A stretch of DNA of 64,000 bases, from NCBI RefSeq assembly GCF_000744935.1, contig NZ_JQMW01000013.1, positions 124,001 through 188,000 of the forward strand. The letters run 5' to 3'. The translations under genes were made by a program, and so were the position numbers. Positions 7,988-16,785 of this stretch are shown here, piece by piece. The stretch is from Clostridium sp. KNHs214. GTDB taxonomy: Bacteria; Bacillota; Clostridia; Clostridiales; Clostridiaceae. The notes below the pieces were generated by a model. It was not told the origin of the DNA. It worked only from the letters and a program-made list of their open reading frames with translations, and did no database searches. Each line of letters opens with the position of its first letter. Position 1 is the first letter of the stretch.

Positions 7988-8053
7988 TACCATTGCAACA
8001 TGATCTGAAATTTATGTAATGAGCAATGTACGAATGAGCAGCAATCAATTAAA

Positions 8054-8083
8054 AAGGTGACCTATAAAATCATAAGTCACCTT
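8054..8083. terminator. Terminator after the CBS-ACT gene
   Basis: AAGGTGAC pairs with GTCACCTT across a 14-base loop, followed by TTTTT on the minus strand. The rest of 7834-8101 holds only the dehydrogenase promoter. Confidence 0.85.
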
Positions 8084-8101
8084 AAAAATCTTCCATTATA
8101 T

Positions 8102-8728
8102 TTACTGAACTTTAAAACCACTTTCTTTAACTTGTTGCTCTATTTTATTAAATACCTCATCGGAAGCCTTTATTCTTACAACTACCTCTTTTACTTCAGT
8201 TAAGCTCTTAGGATCAACTACAACAAAACTAATAATGTCACCATTATTTTCAGTTATTATCTTTGATAATCTAGATATTTGCCCTTGTATATCATAAGCT
8301 ATAACTGCTAATCTCTTTCCCTGATTTAATCCAAATAATTCTGTAAACTGGTGGAATATAGCATGATGAGTTACAATACCCTTAAACTCTCCATAATTAT
8401 CCACTACAGCTACAAAAGAAACATTCTTTGTTTCTAAGAAATGTGCAGCTTTTTCTATTTGTTGTAATGGCTCTATAGTTGGTACATCTGTTCTCATAAC
8501 CTTTTCTACTTGAAAATCTTCTAAAAGACACTTTTTGTCAGGACATTTTTCATAATAAAAAGTATATATCATTTCTTTAGATATACTTCCATAGAATTTA
8601 TCCCCATCACATACTGGAATTGATAAAAAATTATTTTTCTCCATTAAATCTAGAGCCTTTTTAATAGTATCTTTCGTTGTCACCGTAATTAATTTTTCTT
8701 TTGATAACATCAAATTATTGACAAACAT
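8102..8728 (-). CDS. CBS-domain pair plus ACT-like domain protein
   Basis: A 208-residue cytosolic regulator-like protein. Two CBS motifs (about residues 1-65 and 75-135) each end in the GxV/GxI pattern (FYGSISKEM, FKGIVTHHAIF). An ACT-like domain follows (about 138-208, AVIAYDIQGQISRLSKIITENNGDIIS). CBS pairs bind adenine nucleotides and ACT domains bind amino acids or similar ligands, so it probably senses energy or metabolite state; AcuB-type proteins have this order. No catalytic domain is present. CTATAAGGAGGGGGATTT precedes the ATG. It is not obviously part of the neighbouring BMC locus. Confidence 0.85.
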   Translation of the reverse strand: MFVNNLMLSKEKLITVTTKDTIKKALDLMEKNNFLSIPVCDGDKFYGSISKEMIYTFYYEKCPDKKCLLEDFQVEKVMRTDVPTIEPLQQIEKAAHFLETKNVSFVAVVDNYGEFKGIVTHHAIFHQFTELFGLNQGKRLAVIAYDIQGQISRLSKIITENNGDIISFVVVDPKSLTEVKEVVVRIKASDEVFNKIEQQVKESGFKVQ

Positions 8729-8775
8729 AAATCCCCCTCCTTATAGTTACTTATAACAATTATACATCATATTTA

Positions 8776-9720
8776 TTATTTAGTACAAATATTTACAAGA
8801 GTACTAAATAATTTTTTTTCATAATCCAACACTTTATCATATTCAGTATTTATATTAAAATTACTTACTTTCACACATTTTATTTGATTCTTACTAATAA
8901 GCTCTTTATGTTTGCTAAAAAAATCATCACTAAAATATATTAATACCATCTTATCTTTATTTTTTTCATATTTTTCTTCTATAATCTTATTTAAATCTAA
9001 TGATTTACTACTTTGGATGTTTTCATCTATGCTTATGGTTTTTAACCCACTATAAGCCATTATATAGTCCAAACTATTGCCTTCTATTATGAATAGTTTA
9101 TCTTTAATTTTATCTCCTTCTTTTCTAAATATCTTTTCATATTCTTCTAACTGTTTTAAACTCTCCTTGAAGTTCTTCTCATAATAACTTCTATTTAGAG
9201 GGTCTCTTTCTACTATTGCATTTTTGACATTTACTAAAACCACCTTGTAATTATCAATACTATTCCAAAATATACATTCATCTCCATTACCATACTTGTC
9301 TACATTTTTATAATAAGACAAAGGATTTGCTCCTCGCGAACTATTTATTATCCCCACTCTATTTCCTTCTATCTTGCCTATATAATTATTATTAAGTTTT
9401 GAAAAATTAAATTCATCATATATAAAAATATCTGGTACATAGCTTATATCATAATAATGACTTACATTTATTTCATTTCCTTTTTTATCAAAAATATAAT
9501 CAACCTTGTGTCTTCCTCCATCTATCTTTTTCACGCAACTGTATAAAAATTTATTGCTAACTAATATATCTAATTTAACTTGTTCTTTGTCCTTTTTCGC
9601 ATTATTCGTGTTTACATCTTCTACCTTGTTTTTATTATTACTTATATTAATTTTTCCACTGTTACACCCTGAAATAGTAACTGCTAATATAAGTAACATA
9701 GCTATTATATATTTTTTCAT
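8776..9720 (-). CDS. Lipoprotein related to TroA/ZnuA-type metal-binding proteins, ligands lost
   Basis: A 314-residue protein with a lipobox signal peptide (ISGC, Cys about 19) and an Asn/Lys-rich linker. The body follows the cluster A-1 (TroA/ZnuA) plan: an early strand (LDILVSNKFLYS), a middle DPLNRSYYEKNFKESLKQLE like the usual DP-N-YY-N helix, and a late MAYSGLKTISI stretch. In true zinc or manganese binders His residues fill the sites. Here the expected His near SHPAFGY is replaced (IEGNSLDYIM), and only scattered His remain. It could be a degenerate surface protein or bind something other than metal. No ABC permease or ATPase is next to it. Confidence 0.7.
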   Translation of the reverse strand: MKKYIIAMLLILAVTISGCNSGKINISNNKNKVEDVNTNNAKKDKEQVKLDILVSNKFLYSCVKKIDGGRHKVDYIFDKKGNEINVSHYYDISYVPDIFIYDEFNFSKLNNNYIGKIEGNRVGIINSSRGANPLSYYKNVDKYGNGDECIFWNSIDNYKVVLVNVKNAIVERDPLNRSYYEKNFKESLKQLEEYEKIFRKEGDKIKDKLFIIEGNSLDYIMAYSGLKTISIDENIQSSKSLDLNKIIEEKYEKNKDKMVLIYFSDDFFSKHKELISKNQIKCVKVSNFNINTEYDKVLDYEKKLFSTLVNICTK

Positions 9721-9841
9721 TATATTACACCTCTAAATTTTATATAATCAAATACGTTTTTACCCCATGGCTACCTATTGTAATACTTCATATTTTATGG
9801 AAGTAGAATATAATGTCATCCACTCCATTGTATAACACTTT

Positions 9842-9872
9842 CTACCCTTAGATAAAAATCTCTAGGGGTAGC
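9842..9872. other. Inverted repeat between the lipoprotein and HD-GYP genes
   Basis: CTACCCTTAGA and TCTCTAGGGGTAG form an imperfect stem over a short AT loop, in the 300-bp gap 9721-10021 between divergently read genes. A TATAAT at 9955-9960 may belong to the HD-GYP promoter, but its -35 partner is poor. The hairpin could be an operator or RNA structure. Confidence 0.35.
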
Positions 9873-10021
9873 TTTAAATACCTCCCATCTTAAACTAAGA
9901 AACATGTTTATATATATTTTATAAAATATAACTGTTTTATGCAATAAATTATTGTATAATATATTCATACAAAATTCTTAAGTTTCTAAAATAATCCATA
10001 ATTGTAAAGCGAGGTTTCACT

Positions 10022-11275
10022 ATGAAAATTAATTTAGAAGAAGTAGTTAGGGCTTTATCCATAGCTTTAGACTTAACTCAAATAAGCTTAAGTGAAAATA
10101 AAATTGTTGAAAGTAATTCAAATGTAAATACAAATTTTTACAATCATACTTTTATACATCATTCTAAAAGAACAACATATATTGCTCTAGAAATTAGTAA
10201 AACTCTTTCTTTAGATACCTCTTCTACAGTTGAATTATATGTATCTTCTCTTCTACACGATATTGGCTCTTTAAACAGTTTATTAAAAAGTGATGACACA
10301 AATAATTTTGTAAAACAGCACTGCTTAATTGGAGCTTCCATAGTAGATGCTTTTCCTATATTCGATGATTTATGTAATATAATACTTCACCACCATGAAA
10401 ATGTTGACGGCAGCGGTCCTAACGGCTTAAAATGTTCAGAAATTCCTATTGAAAGTCAAATTATTAGAATTTCTGATTTAGTTGAATCCTATCACAATCC
10501 TGTATTACCTTCGTATTTACAAAAACACTCCATAGTAAACTGGGTAATCTCACAAGAGGATAAAATTTTTTCAAAAGAAATTGTAAATGCATTTCTCAAA
10601 GTAAGCTCTATAGATATGTTTTGGTTTAACATGGATAATATACAGTACATGGATTTTATTTTAGATAACATCTCTCCTAAACTAGACATTTATATGGATA
10701 TAAATCAATTTGAAAGTATAGCATACATCTTTTCTAAAGTCATAGATAATAAAAGTAAGTTTACTGCTATGCATTCTAGAGGTATTTCTAATTTAGCATT
10801 TAATGTATCTAAATATTTAAATTATCCTCATGAAAAATGTATTAAAATGAAAATAGCAGGCTTATTACATGATATAGGTAAATTAGCTATTCCATCAGAT
10901 ATATTAGATAAAAATGGTGCACTCACTTCAGATGAATTTGCTATTATAAAATCTCACTCCTACTATACAAATATGATATTGAGCAGAATAAAAAATATAG
11001 ATGACATAAAAAATTGGGCTTCTAATCATCATGAAAAATTAAATTCTAAGGGATATCCAAGGGGATTAAATTCTTCTGAGCTTTGTGAGGAATCTAGAAT
11101 ACTATCTGTTTGTGACATATATCAAGCTTTAACAGAAGACAGGCCTTATAGAAAAGGTTTAGATAATGAAAAGGCATTCAGCATAATAGACAATATGGCA
11201 TCTGAGGGAGAAATATGTCCTACAGCTGTGTGCTATTTAAAAGATACACTTAAATTATATTATAACATTAGGTAA
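10022..11275 (+). CDS. Tandem HD/HD-GYP phosphodiesterase-like protein
   Basis: A 417-residue soluble protein with two HD-type domains. The second (about 245-400) has the HD-GYP set: HSRGISNLA, LLHDIGKLAIP, HSYYTN, NHHEKLNSKGYPRGL and DIYQALTEDRPYRKG, so it probably cleaves cyclic di-GMP. The first (about 45-165) keeps SLLHDIG, HHHEN and DGSG, but its Lys after HDIG is Ser and GYP is replaced by GPN, so it may be inactive or regulatory. No sensor or membrane part is seen. GCGAGGTTTCACT is the ribosome site. A terminator follows, so it is monocistronic. Confidence 0.88.
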   Translation: MKINLEEVVRALSIALDLTQISLSENKIVESNSNVNTNFYNHTFIHHSKRTTYIALEISKTLSLDTSSTVELYVSSLLHDIGSLNSLLKSDDTNNFVKQHCLIGASIVDAFPIFDDLCNIILHHHENVDGSGPNGLKCSEIPIESQIIRISDLVESYHNPVLPSYLQKHSIVNWVISQEDKIFSKEIVNAFLKVSSIDMFWFNMDNIQYMDFILDNISPKLDIYMDINQFESIAYIFSKVIDNKSKFTAMHSRGISNLAFNVSKYLNYPHEKCIKMKIAGLLHDIGKLAIPSDILDKNGALTSDEFAIIKSHSYYTNMILSRIKNIDDIKNWASNHHEKLNSKGYPRGLNSSELCEESRILSVCDIYQALTEDRPYRKGLDNEKAFSIIDNMASEGEICPTAVCYLKDTLKLYYNIR

Positions 11276-11308
11276 TTCTAAATTAGAGGATTACCTTTTA
11301 TTTTTTGT
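11271..11308 (+). terminator. Terminator after the HD-GYP gene
   Basis: GGTAAT pairs with ATTACC over a 14-base loop, followed by TTTTATTTTTTG. It begins at the HD-GYP stop codon. Confidence 0.75.
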
Positions 11309-11364
11309 ATTTTTAGTATAGAATATTTATAGTGTAAACTATTGAATAACTAGGAGAGGATTTT

Positions 11365-11823
11365 ATGGAATTTATAGTAGATAGTATTGAAAAAACCTTA
11401 TGTGTAGGAGAGCAAATAGGGAAATCAGCCTTGCCAGGAGATGTTATATGTCTAATTGGAGATTTAGGTACTGGTAAAACTCATCTTACCAAAGGAATTG
11501 CTAAAGGATTGGGTGTTACAGATTATATAACAAGTCCTACATTCAATATAGTTAATGAGTATAATGGCAGATTAAAATTTTACCACTTTGACGTTTATAG
11601 GGTAAATGATCCAGATGAAATAAATGCTATTGGTTTTGATGAATATATATTTAGCCCTGCAGTAAGTGTTATAGAATGGGCAAATTACATAGAAGAACTT
11701 ATTCCAGAGTCTCATATGGAAATAAGCATATATAAGCTCCCTGAACTAGGAGAAAATTTTAGGAAAATAATTATTAATTACACTGGAGATAGATATAATT
11801 ACGTAAAGGAGATTAAAATATGA
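11365..11823 (+). CDS. tsaE: tRNA threonylcarbamoyladenosine biosynthesis ATPase TsaE
   Basis: A 152-residue P-loop protein with Walker A GDLGTGKTHLTKG near residue 33 and the family stretch SPTFNIVNEY followed by HFDVYR. TsaE helps TsaB and TsaD make the t6A base at position 37 of ANN-decoding tRNAs, and its ATPase resets the complex. Length is normal. It overlaps tsaB by 4 bp (stop/start ATGA) and starts the tsaE-tsaB-rimI operon. tsaD, often next, is not here. Confidence 0.96.
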   Translation: MEFIVDSIEKTLCVGEQIGKSALPGDVICLIGDLGTGKTHLTKGIAKGLGVTDYITSPTFNIVNEYNGRLKFYHFDVYRVNDPDEINAIGFDEYIFSPAVSVIEWANYIEELIPESHMEISIYKLPELGENFRKIIINYTGDRYNYVKEIKI

Positions 11824-12518
11824 GAATTTTAAGTATAGACTCTTCAACAGAAGTAGCAAGTTGCGCTGTACTTGAAGATGCTAAAGTTTTAGGAGAAATA
11901 ACTTTTAATTATAAAAAACAACATTCAGTAATTCTTATGCCTATGATAGAAAATCTATTACAAAATATAGGTTTAAATATAAACTCTATAGATGGATTTG
12001 TTTGTTCAAAGGGACCTGGCTCATTTACTGGCTTAAGAATTGGAATGGCAACTATAAAGGGCCTTTGCCAAGGATTAAATAAACCTTTAGTGAGCGTATC
12101 TTCTTTAGATTCTCTTGCTAACAATTTAGCCTATACCTCTGGCTTAATATGCCCTATTTTAGACGCTTTAAGAGACAATGTTTATACCGCCCTATTTACA
12201 TTCCATAACGGGAAATTGTGCAGAATAACTGATTACATGGCTATCCATATTGATGAATTAATAAATATTATAAAAGAAAAAAATTCTACAGTTACTTTTA
12301 TAGGAGACGGCACTTACAAATTTTCATCTAAGTTAAGGAACTCTTTGGATCAGTGCTTTTTTGCTCCTACGCATTTGAATATAATGAATTCTGCATCATT
12401 AGGCCAGTTAGGTATGGAACTTTTTAAAGAAAATAAGACTGATGATATATTAACTGCTAGTCCCGTCTATTTAAGAAAATCACAAGCTGAAAGAGAATAT
12501 GAAAAAAAGAAGGAATAA
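11820..12518 (+). CDS. tsaB: tRNA threonylcarbamoyladenosine biosynthesis protein TsaB
   Basis: A 232-residue ASKHA-fold protein. MRILSIDSSTEVAS is the first phosphate-binding-like loop, and KGPGSFTGLRIGMATIKGL is the family signature (about 63-82). TsaB dimerises with TsaD and does not itself hold the active site. The start overlaps the tsaE stop codon. A C-terminal charged tail (QAEREYEKKKE) runs into the rimI ribosome site. Confidence 0.96.
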   Translation: MRILSIDSSTEVASCAVLEDAKVLGEITFNYKKQHSVILMPMIENLLQNIGLNINSIDGFVCSKGPGSFTGLRIGMATIKGLCQGLNKPLVSVSSLDSLANNLAYTSGLICPILDALRDNVYTALFTFHNGKLCRITDYMAIHIDELINIIKEKNSTVTFIGDGTYKFSSKLRNSLDQCFFAPTHLNIMNSASLGQLGMELFKENKTDDILTASPVYLRKSQAEREYEKKKE

Positions 12519-12519
12519 T

Positions 12520-12963
12520 ATGAATGATATAATAATAAAAAATATCTCAGATGAATATATTGACACAGTTCTTAAAATAAATTTACTTAGTTTTAAAGAC
12601 CCTTGGTCTAAAAGCTCATTTACAAAAGAATTAGAGAATAAATTTGCTCACTACATAGTAGCCCTTATAGATGACTTAGTGGTGGGCTATGTTGGTATAT
12701 GGGCCATACTTGATGAAGCTCATATCATAAGCATAGCAGTGCACCCTAATTATCGCGGTTTAGGTATTTCATTTCACTTAATGAATGGTATTTTTGATTT
12801 ATGTAGAAATCTTGGGGTAAAAGAACTAACATTAGAAGTTAGAACATCTAATGTTGCCGCTCAAAACTTATATAAGAAGTTTGACTTTAAAGAAGAGGGG
12901 ATTAGAAAAAAATACTATTCCGATGGAGAAGACGGTTTAATAATGTGGAATAGAAATATATAA
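12520..12963 (+). CDS. rimI: Ribosomal-protein-alanine N-acetyltransferase RimI
   Basis: A 147-residue GNAT enzyme. I start it at the ATG at 12520, which has GAAGGA seven bases upstream, rather than at the in-frame ATG at 12499 inside tsaB. The acetyl-CoA loop VHPNYRGLGISFHLM (about 76-90) and NVAAQNLYKKFDFKEEG are conserved. RimI acetylates the N-terminus of ribosomal protein S18 and is often found beside tsaB, as here. Closely coupled to tsaB. Confidence 0.93.
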   Translation: MNDIIIKNISDEYIDTVLKINLLSFKDPWSKSSFTKELENKFAHYIVALIDDLVVGYVGIWAILDEAHIISIAVHPNYRGLGISFHLMNGIFDLCRNLGVKELTLEVRTSNVAAQNLYKKFDFKEEGIRKKYYSDGEDGLIMWNRNI

Positions 12964-12976
12964 ATTAAATCCCCAA

Positions 12977-13075
12977 AGGGCTGTCACATTAAGGAATTCA
13001 CATGCAATATATTGTTTTGCAAGTTTAAAGTTAACACAATATATCGTAGGATTTATTCTTAGTGTCACAGCGCCA
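12977..13075. repeat. Family 2 palindromic element, copy A
   Basis: An imperfect hairpin of about 99 bp. The left arm begins GGGCTGTCACATTAAG and the right arm, read as its complement, begins GGCGCTGTGACACTAAG. ACAATATATTGT-like blocks sit nearer the loop. It lies between the convergent genes rimI and ribU and is followed by a T-run, so it may also terminate transcripts. Related copies are at 47988-48090 and 51941-52050. Confidence 0.8.
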
Positions 13076-13095
13076 TTTTTTAGTGATTATATATT

Positions 13096-13189
13096 ATGAT
13101 TATCCCATAAAAAGTATTAAATTACTTCAATTATAAAATTTATCTAGAATGAAATTCCACCTCATTGTACCTTTTTGTAGTTTAATCAT
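13096..13189. repeat. Family 1 nested palindrome, degenerate 94-bp copy
   Basis: It begins ATGATTATCCCATAAAAAG and ends with TTTTTGTAGTTTAATCAT, a worn version of the terminal repeats of the 86-bp element at 14395. The middle retains ATCTAGAATGA. It is non-coding. The remaining DNA to 13311 is AT-rich, with a TTCAACTTTGCAGTTATAAAAT string also found near 25353. Confidence 0.75.
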
Positions 13190-13311
13190 ATTATTAATTA
13201 CTATTGAGGATTATTTGTTATTCGATATTTAACATTTGTTATTTGTTCAACTTTGCAGTTATAAAATTATAATTGAAAATTATGTGCAAAAGCTGAGCTA
13301 TTTCGTGTTTT

Positions 13312-13953
13312 CTATTTACTATTGCTGATATTTTTTTCTAAATTATCATTTCCTATTTTCATTTGTTCTATGTGTAATATTGGTGAAACACTCTTATATA
13401 CTAATCTAGTCATAATACATACTACAGCTCCCTTTATAAGATTAAAAGGAATTATGGCCCAAATTATAAGTGTACCTAAATTTACAACCTTTGGGTTTAC
13501 TTTAGAACTTATACCCACTACTGAACTTATAGGAAATCCTAATACTTTTTCATAAAGCGGTAACAATACAAAAATATTTACTATAGCAGCTCCTAAACTC
13601 ATAACTACCGTACCTGCAATCAACGCTATAATTGCTCCTAATTTATCTTTTTTCCTATTGTAAATAGTTCCAGCAGTTATTACCATCATTGAACCTACTA
13701 AAAAGTTTGCAAGCTCACCCACAAAAGCCGTTTTGCTTGCAAATAGTCCATGCAGTAAATTTTTTATAAATTCAATTATAACCCCTGACACAGGTCCAAA
13801 GGCAAAGGTTCCTATTAACGCTGGCAAATCACTTATATCTATTTTTAGAAATTCAGGAAATATGGGTATAGATATTTCAATAAACATAAGTAAAAAAGCT
13901 ATAACTGCTAATAATGATATTTTGATGTTTTTGTTTAATTTTGAATTTTTCAT
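13312..13953 (-). CDS. ribU: Riboflavin ECF transporter substrate-binding component RibU
   Basis: A 213-residue membrane protein with about six hydrophobic segments. EFLKIDISDLPALIGTFAFGP followed by EFIKNLLHGLF is the RibU pattern. It binds riboflavin in the membrane and works with the shared ECF energising module (EcfT, EcfA, EcfA'), which is elsewhere. An FMN riboswitch lies directly upstream, which confirms the substrate. The C-terminal tail is long and charged. Convergent with rimI. Confidence 0.95.
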   Translation of the reverse strand: MKNSKLNKNIKISLLAVIAFLLMFIEISIPIFPEFLKIDISDLPALIGTFAFGPVSGVIIEFIKNLLHGLFASKTAFVGELANFLVGSMMVITAGTIYNRKKDKLGAIIALIAGTVVMSLGAAIVNIFVLLPLYEKVLGFPISSVVGISSKVNPKVVNLGTLIIWAIIPFNLIKGAVVCIMTRLVYKSVSPILHIEQMKIGNDNLEKNISNSK

Positions 13954-13993
13954 AAAAACCCCTCCCAGGTTTATCGGGGAATGTTTTGGGGAA

Positions 13994-14024
13994 ATTAAAA
14001 GCCCTGAAATAATTCAGGGCTCAA
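13994..14024 (-). terminator. Riboswitch terminator in the ribU leader
   Basis: Minus strand: the stem AGCCCTGAA / TTTCAGGGCT followed by TTTAATTT, placed between the FMN aptamer and ribU. This is the expression platform: with FMN bound, the hairpin should form and stop transcription. Confidence 0.85.
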
Positions 14025-14040
14025 AAAACAAAACAAGAAT

Positions 14041-14150
14041 TTCTCCTCTCCCATCCAGACTCTAACTGTCGGCTTCGGAATTACACCGAATCTGCCTTAC
14101 GGCTCGCGGGCTATAACCGCCGGTAGGGATTTTCACCCTGCCCCGAAGAT
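14041..14150 (-). promoter_or_regulatory. FMN riboswitch (RFN element)
   Basis: On the minus strand the conserved RFN blocks appear in order: TTCGGGGCAGGGTGAAAATC, CCGGCGGTTATAGCC, GCGAGCC, then GATTCGGTGTAATTCCG and AGTCTGGATGGGAGAGGA. The order and sequence match the FMN-binding aptamer. It controls ribU through the terminator at 13994-14024. Confidence 0.97.
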
Positions 14151-14180
14151 ATATTATAATATAATTAATTTTACATTCAT

Positions 14181-14209
14181 ATTATATATGATATTTCATA
14201 AGATTTCAA
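14181..14209 (-). promoter_or_regulatory. Sigma-A promoter of the ribU riboswitch transcript
   Basis: Minus strand TTGAAA (14204-14209), 17 bp, TATAAT (14181-14186). Transcription would begin about 25 bases before the aptamer. Confidence 0.7.
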
Positions 14210-14394
14210 TATATTTTACTATATATAATTTACATTACTACTTTAAATTTAGAATAATACTTTTAAATTAAAAACGTAAAATAAAGATTGAAATTCTTAA
14301 AAAATTTTTTCAATTCATATTTTAAAAATTTCTAAAAGAATTTTATCATTAATTTTAAATTTTAATCTTTATATTTCCTATGAAAAATTATTAT

Positions 14395-14480
14395 ATGATT
14401 ATCCCACAATAAGTATTACATTGCTTGAATTATGAAATTTCATAATTCCATTACATTCTACCTTATTGTGGGTTAATCAT
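14395..14480. repeat. Family 1 nested palindrome, minimal 86-bp copy
   Basis: The ends are ATGATTATCCCACAATAAG and CTTATTGTGGGTTAATCAT, and almost the whole length folds into one hairpin meeting at GAATTATGAAATTTCATAATTC. It lies between the ribU promoter and plsC. The same outer arms frame the larger copies, so this looks like the core or outermost layer of the family. The rest of 14210-14487 is AT-rich with no gene. Confidence 0.9.
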
Positions 14481-14487
14481 TATATTG

Positions 14488-15204
14488 CTATTTTTCTATT
14501 CCACATAATATAATATCTCTAACGTCTTCAGCCAAAGTAGATTTTTTTTCTCTATCCAGTTCTTTAACTTCTATCCCTTTATGTATTTTAATTGTAACAT
14601 CTGCTGGAATAAGCCCTTTTCCTCCATTTCCTTCCCATGCTTTATATGTACCGTCAATTGTAATAGGAACTACCCGAACCTCTGCTTTAGTAGCCAACTT
14701 CATACTTCCCTTTTTAAATTCTCCTACAGCATTGCTTTTACTTCTGGTCCCCTCGGGAAATATAACCATGTTATTTCCACTTTTTAATATATCTGCACCC
14801 TCTTTTATGGACTTCAAAGACTCTCTAACATTTTTTCTATCCATAAATACACAATGTATTGCTTTCATCCATGTAGATATAACTGGTGCCTTTATTAGCT
14901 CTTTTTTGGATATAAAACCCATAGGTCTATTGAGTGCCGCAATTAGACAAGGTACATCTAAATTGCTCTGATGGTTAGAAACAAATAAACATGTTTCATT
15001 TGGTATATTTTCTTCTCCCTCTAAATGAAGTTTAACTCCAACTAAATCCACTGAAAATTTTGCCCATTTGTAAACTGATTTATTTAAATACTTGTTATAC
15101 TTGTCCTTAGAAGAAAATTTCTTTAAAAAACTAAGTTTAATTGTTTTAAAAATTGCTCCTATCATATAAAATATAAAAACTGTTATTTTTAAAAAAGTTC
15201 TCAT
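14488..15204 (-). CDS. plsC: 1-acyl-sn-glycerol-3-phosphate acyltransferase
   Basis: A 238-residue membrane-associated acyltransferase that makes phosphatidic acid from lysophosphatidic acid. SNHQSNLDVP holds the catalytic H-x4-D (about residue 75), GFISKKEL and FPEGTRSKS (about 150) are the acceptor-binding motifs, and VVPITIDGTYKAW follows. A hydrophobic N-terminus anchors it. GGAAGG eight bases before ATG supports the start. Monocistronic by position. The 270 bp to the next gene are AT-rich with short inverted repeats and show nothing definite. Confidence 0.93.
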   Translation of the reverse strand: MRTFLKITVFIFYMIGAIFKTIKLSFLKKFSSKDKYNKYLNKSVYKWAKFSVDLVGVKLHLEGEENIPNETCLFVSNHQSNLDVPCLIAALNRPMGFISKKELIKAPVISTWMKAIHCVFMDRKNVRESLKSIKEGADILKSGNNMVIFPEGTRSKSNAVGEFKKGSMKLATKAEVRVVPITIDGTYKAWEGNGGKGLIPADVTIKIHKGIEVKELDREKKSTLAEDVRDIILCGIEK

Positions 15205-15473
15205 GTCCCATACCTTCCTTTTACTTTTTTAGCTAATTATATTATACTAATGCTTATTTTTATTTTCAACTATACAGTGTAAGCATTCCATTCTAAATTT
15301 AAATTGCTGCAATTTTAATTTAGAATACTTTTTAATTTAAAACGTATTTTTAAATTAGATATTAGATATTAAATATTAAATTTTTTTGTATAACATTAAT
15401 AAATTTCTTTTACTAAGTGTCAGTTACATATATAATGAAGATATGCATTTAATATTTAAACTGGAGGTACTTT

Positions 15474-16388
15474 ATGAAAATATTTAAAAAATCTATTTTT
15501 CTATTCTTATCAATTATGATTTCTGCTTTCTTGTTAGTTGGATGTACTAATTCTAGCACTAATAATCCTTCTAACAAAGATACTAGAAATAATAACAATA
15601 ACACAGAAGAAACTTATAAAAAATCGAAAGATAATATCCTTGTACACTATATAAATGTAGGACAAGGTGATAGTATACTAATTCAAGTGAATAACAAAAA
15701 TATGTTAATAGATGCTGGTCCTAAAGATAGTAAAGATAAACTTCTTTCATATTTAAATAAGATTAATGTGAAAAGATTAGATTATTTTATAACTACTCAT
15801 CCTCATGAGGATCATATTGGTGGAGCTAGTTATGTTATAAAATCCCTAAACATAGCTAATTTTTATGCTCCTAAGAAAACCCATACTACTAAAACCTACA
15901 GAGATATGATTAACTCACTAAAATCTAAAAACTTAAAAATCCATGTAGCAAAGGAGGGGGTAATCTTAGACTTAGGCAAGGATGTAGTATGTGAAATGTT
16001 ATCACCAAATAGAAGTAATTATGAAGATTTAAACGACTATTCACCTATAATAAAACTAAAATATAAGGATAATAAATTTCTCTTTACAGGAGATGCTGAA
16101 ACTTTAGTAGAAAAAGATGTGTTATCTAAAAAATATGATGTATCAGCTGATGTTTTAAAGCTTGGTCACCATGGTAGCGTTTCTTCTACCTCTGCAGACT
16201 TTCTAAAAAACGTAAACCCTAAAATAACTATAGCTACTTCTGGGAAAGACAATAAATATGGACATCCTCACAGAGAAACTGTATCTAAATTAAAAAAAAT
16301 CAATTGCAAATTATATAGGTCAGATTTAGATGGAAATATATTAGTATCTGGAGATGGTAAAAACATAGAAGTCATTACAAAAAATTAA
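15474..16388 (+). CDS. ComEC/Rec2-like metallo-beta-lactamase-fold lipoprotein
   Basis: A 304-residue exported hydrolase. The signal peptide ends in LLVGC (lipobox Cys about 24), then comes an Asn-rich linker. The catalytic domain starts at HYINVGQGDSILIQ and carries THPHEDHIGGA (zinc motif), FTGDAE and LGHHGSVSST, typical of the ComEC C-terminal domain found alone. Such domains are thought to degrade DNA or cleave phosphodiesters at the surface; the substrate here is unknown. TGGAGGTACTTT precedes the ATG. A family 1 repeat starts 12 bp after its stop. Confidence 0.88.
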   Translation: MKIFKKSIFLFLSIMISAFLLVGCTNSSTNNPSNKDTRNNNNNTEETYKKSKDNILVHYINVGQGDSILIQVNNKNMLIDAGPKDSKDKLLSYLNKINVKRLDYFITTHPHEDHIGGASYVIKSLNIANFYAPKKTHTTKTYRDMINSLKSKNLKIHVAKEGVILDLGKDVVCEMLSPNRSNYEDLNDYSPIIKLKYKDNKFLFTGDAETLVEKDVLSKKYDVSADVLKLGHHGSVSSTSADFLKNVNPKITIATSGKDNKYGHPHRETVSKLKKINCKLYRSDLDGNILVSGDGKNIEVITKN

Positions 16389-16399
16389 AAAATATACTT

Positions 16400-16714
16400 A
16401 TGATTAACCCACAATAAGGTAGAATGTAATGGAATTATGAAATTTCTCCTCCATGACTTGCATAAGAGCTAGGAACAATAAATTTAATTTAAGAAATTCT
16501 AATCTTTTAGCCATATAAAATTATCTAACGCTCACATTCAGCGTCCTGCCTCAGGTTCGCTAGCCTGGCGTCCTTTTAAGGGTTACGATAATTTTATCTG
16601 TCTAAAAGAAGAATTTCTAAAATTAAATTTAAATAGTTCCTTCGCTTCTTATGCAAGTCATTCCAGAGAAATTTCATAATTCAAGCAATGTAATACTTAT
16701 TGTGGGATAATCAT
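16400..16714 (-). repeat. Family 1 nested palindrome, 315-bp copy (inverted)
   Basis: It reads as the exact complement of the copy at 24976-25290, as far as I can compare by eye. The ends are the shared ATGATTAACCCACAATAAG. Inside are a second layer (ATGACTTGCATAAGAG...) and a GC-richer third layer with GCGTCCTGCC and GGCGTCC. It is non-coding, and the full length could fold into one long interrupted hairpin. Confidence 0.95.
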
Positions 16715-16785
16715 ACTTATAATTAAAAGAGTTTATATTGCAATAACAATTGTTTTTACAATATAAACTCTTGATTAATTTTTAA

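Noticed and set aside
16400-16714. The 315-bp repeats as insertion sequences
   Set aside because: They are too short for a transposase and contain no frame; palindromic non-autonomous elements fit better.
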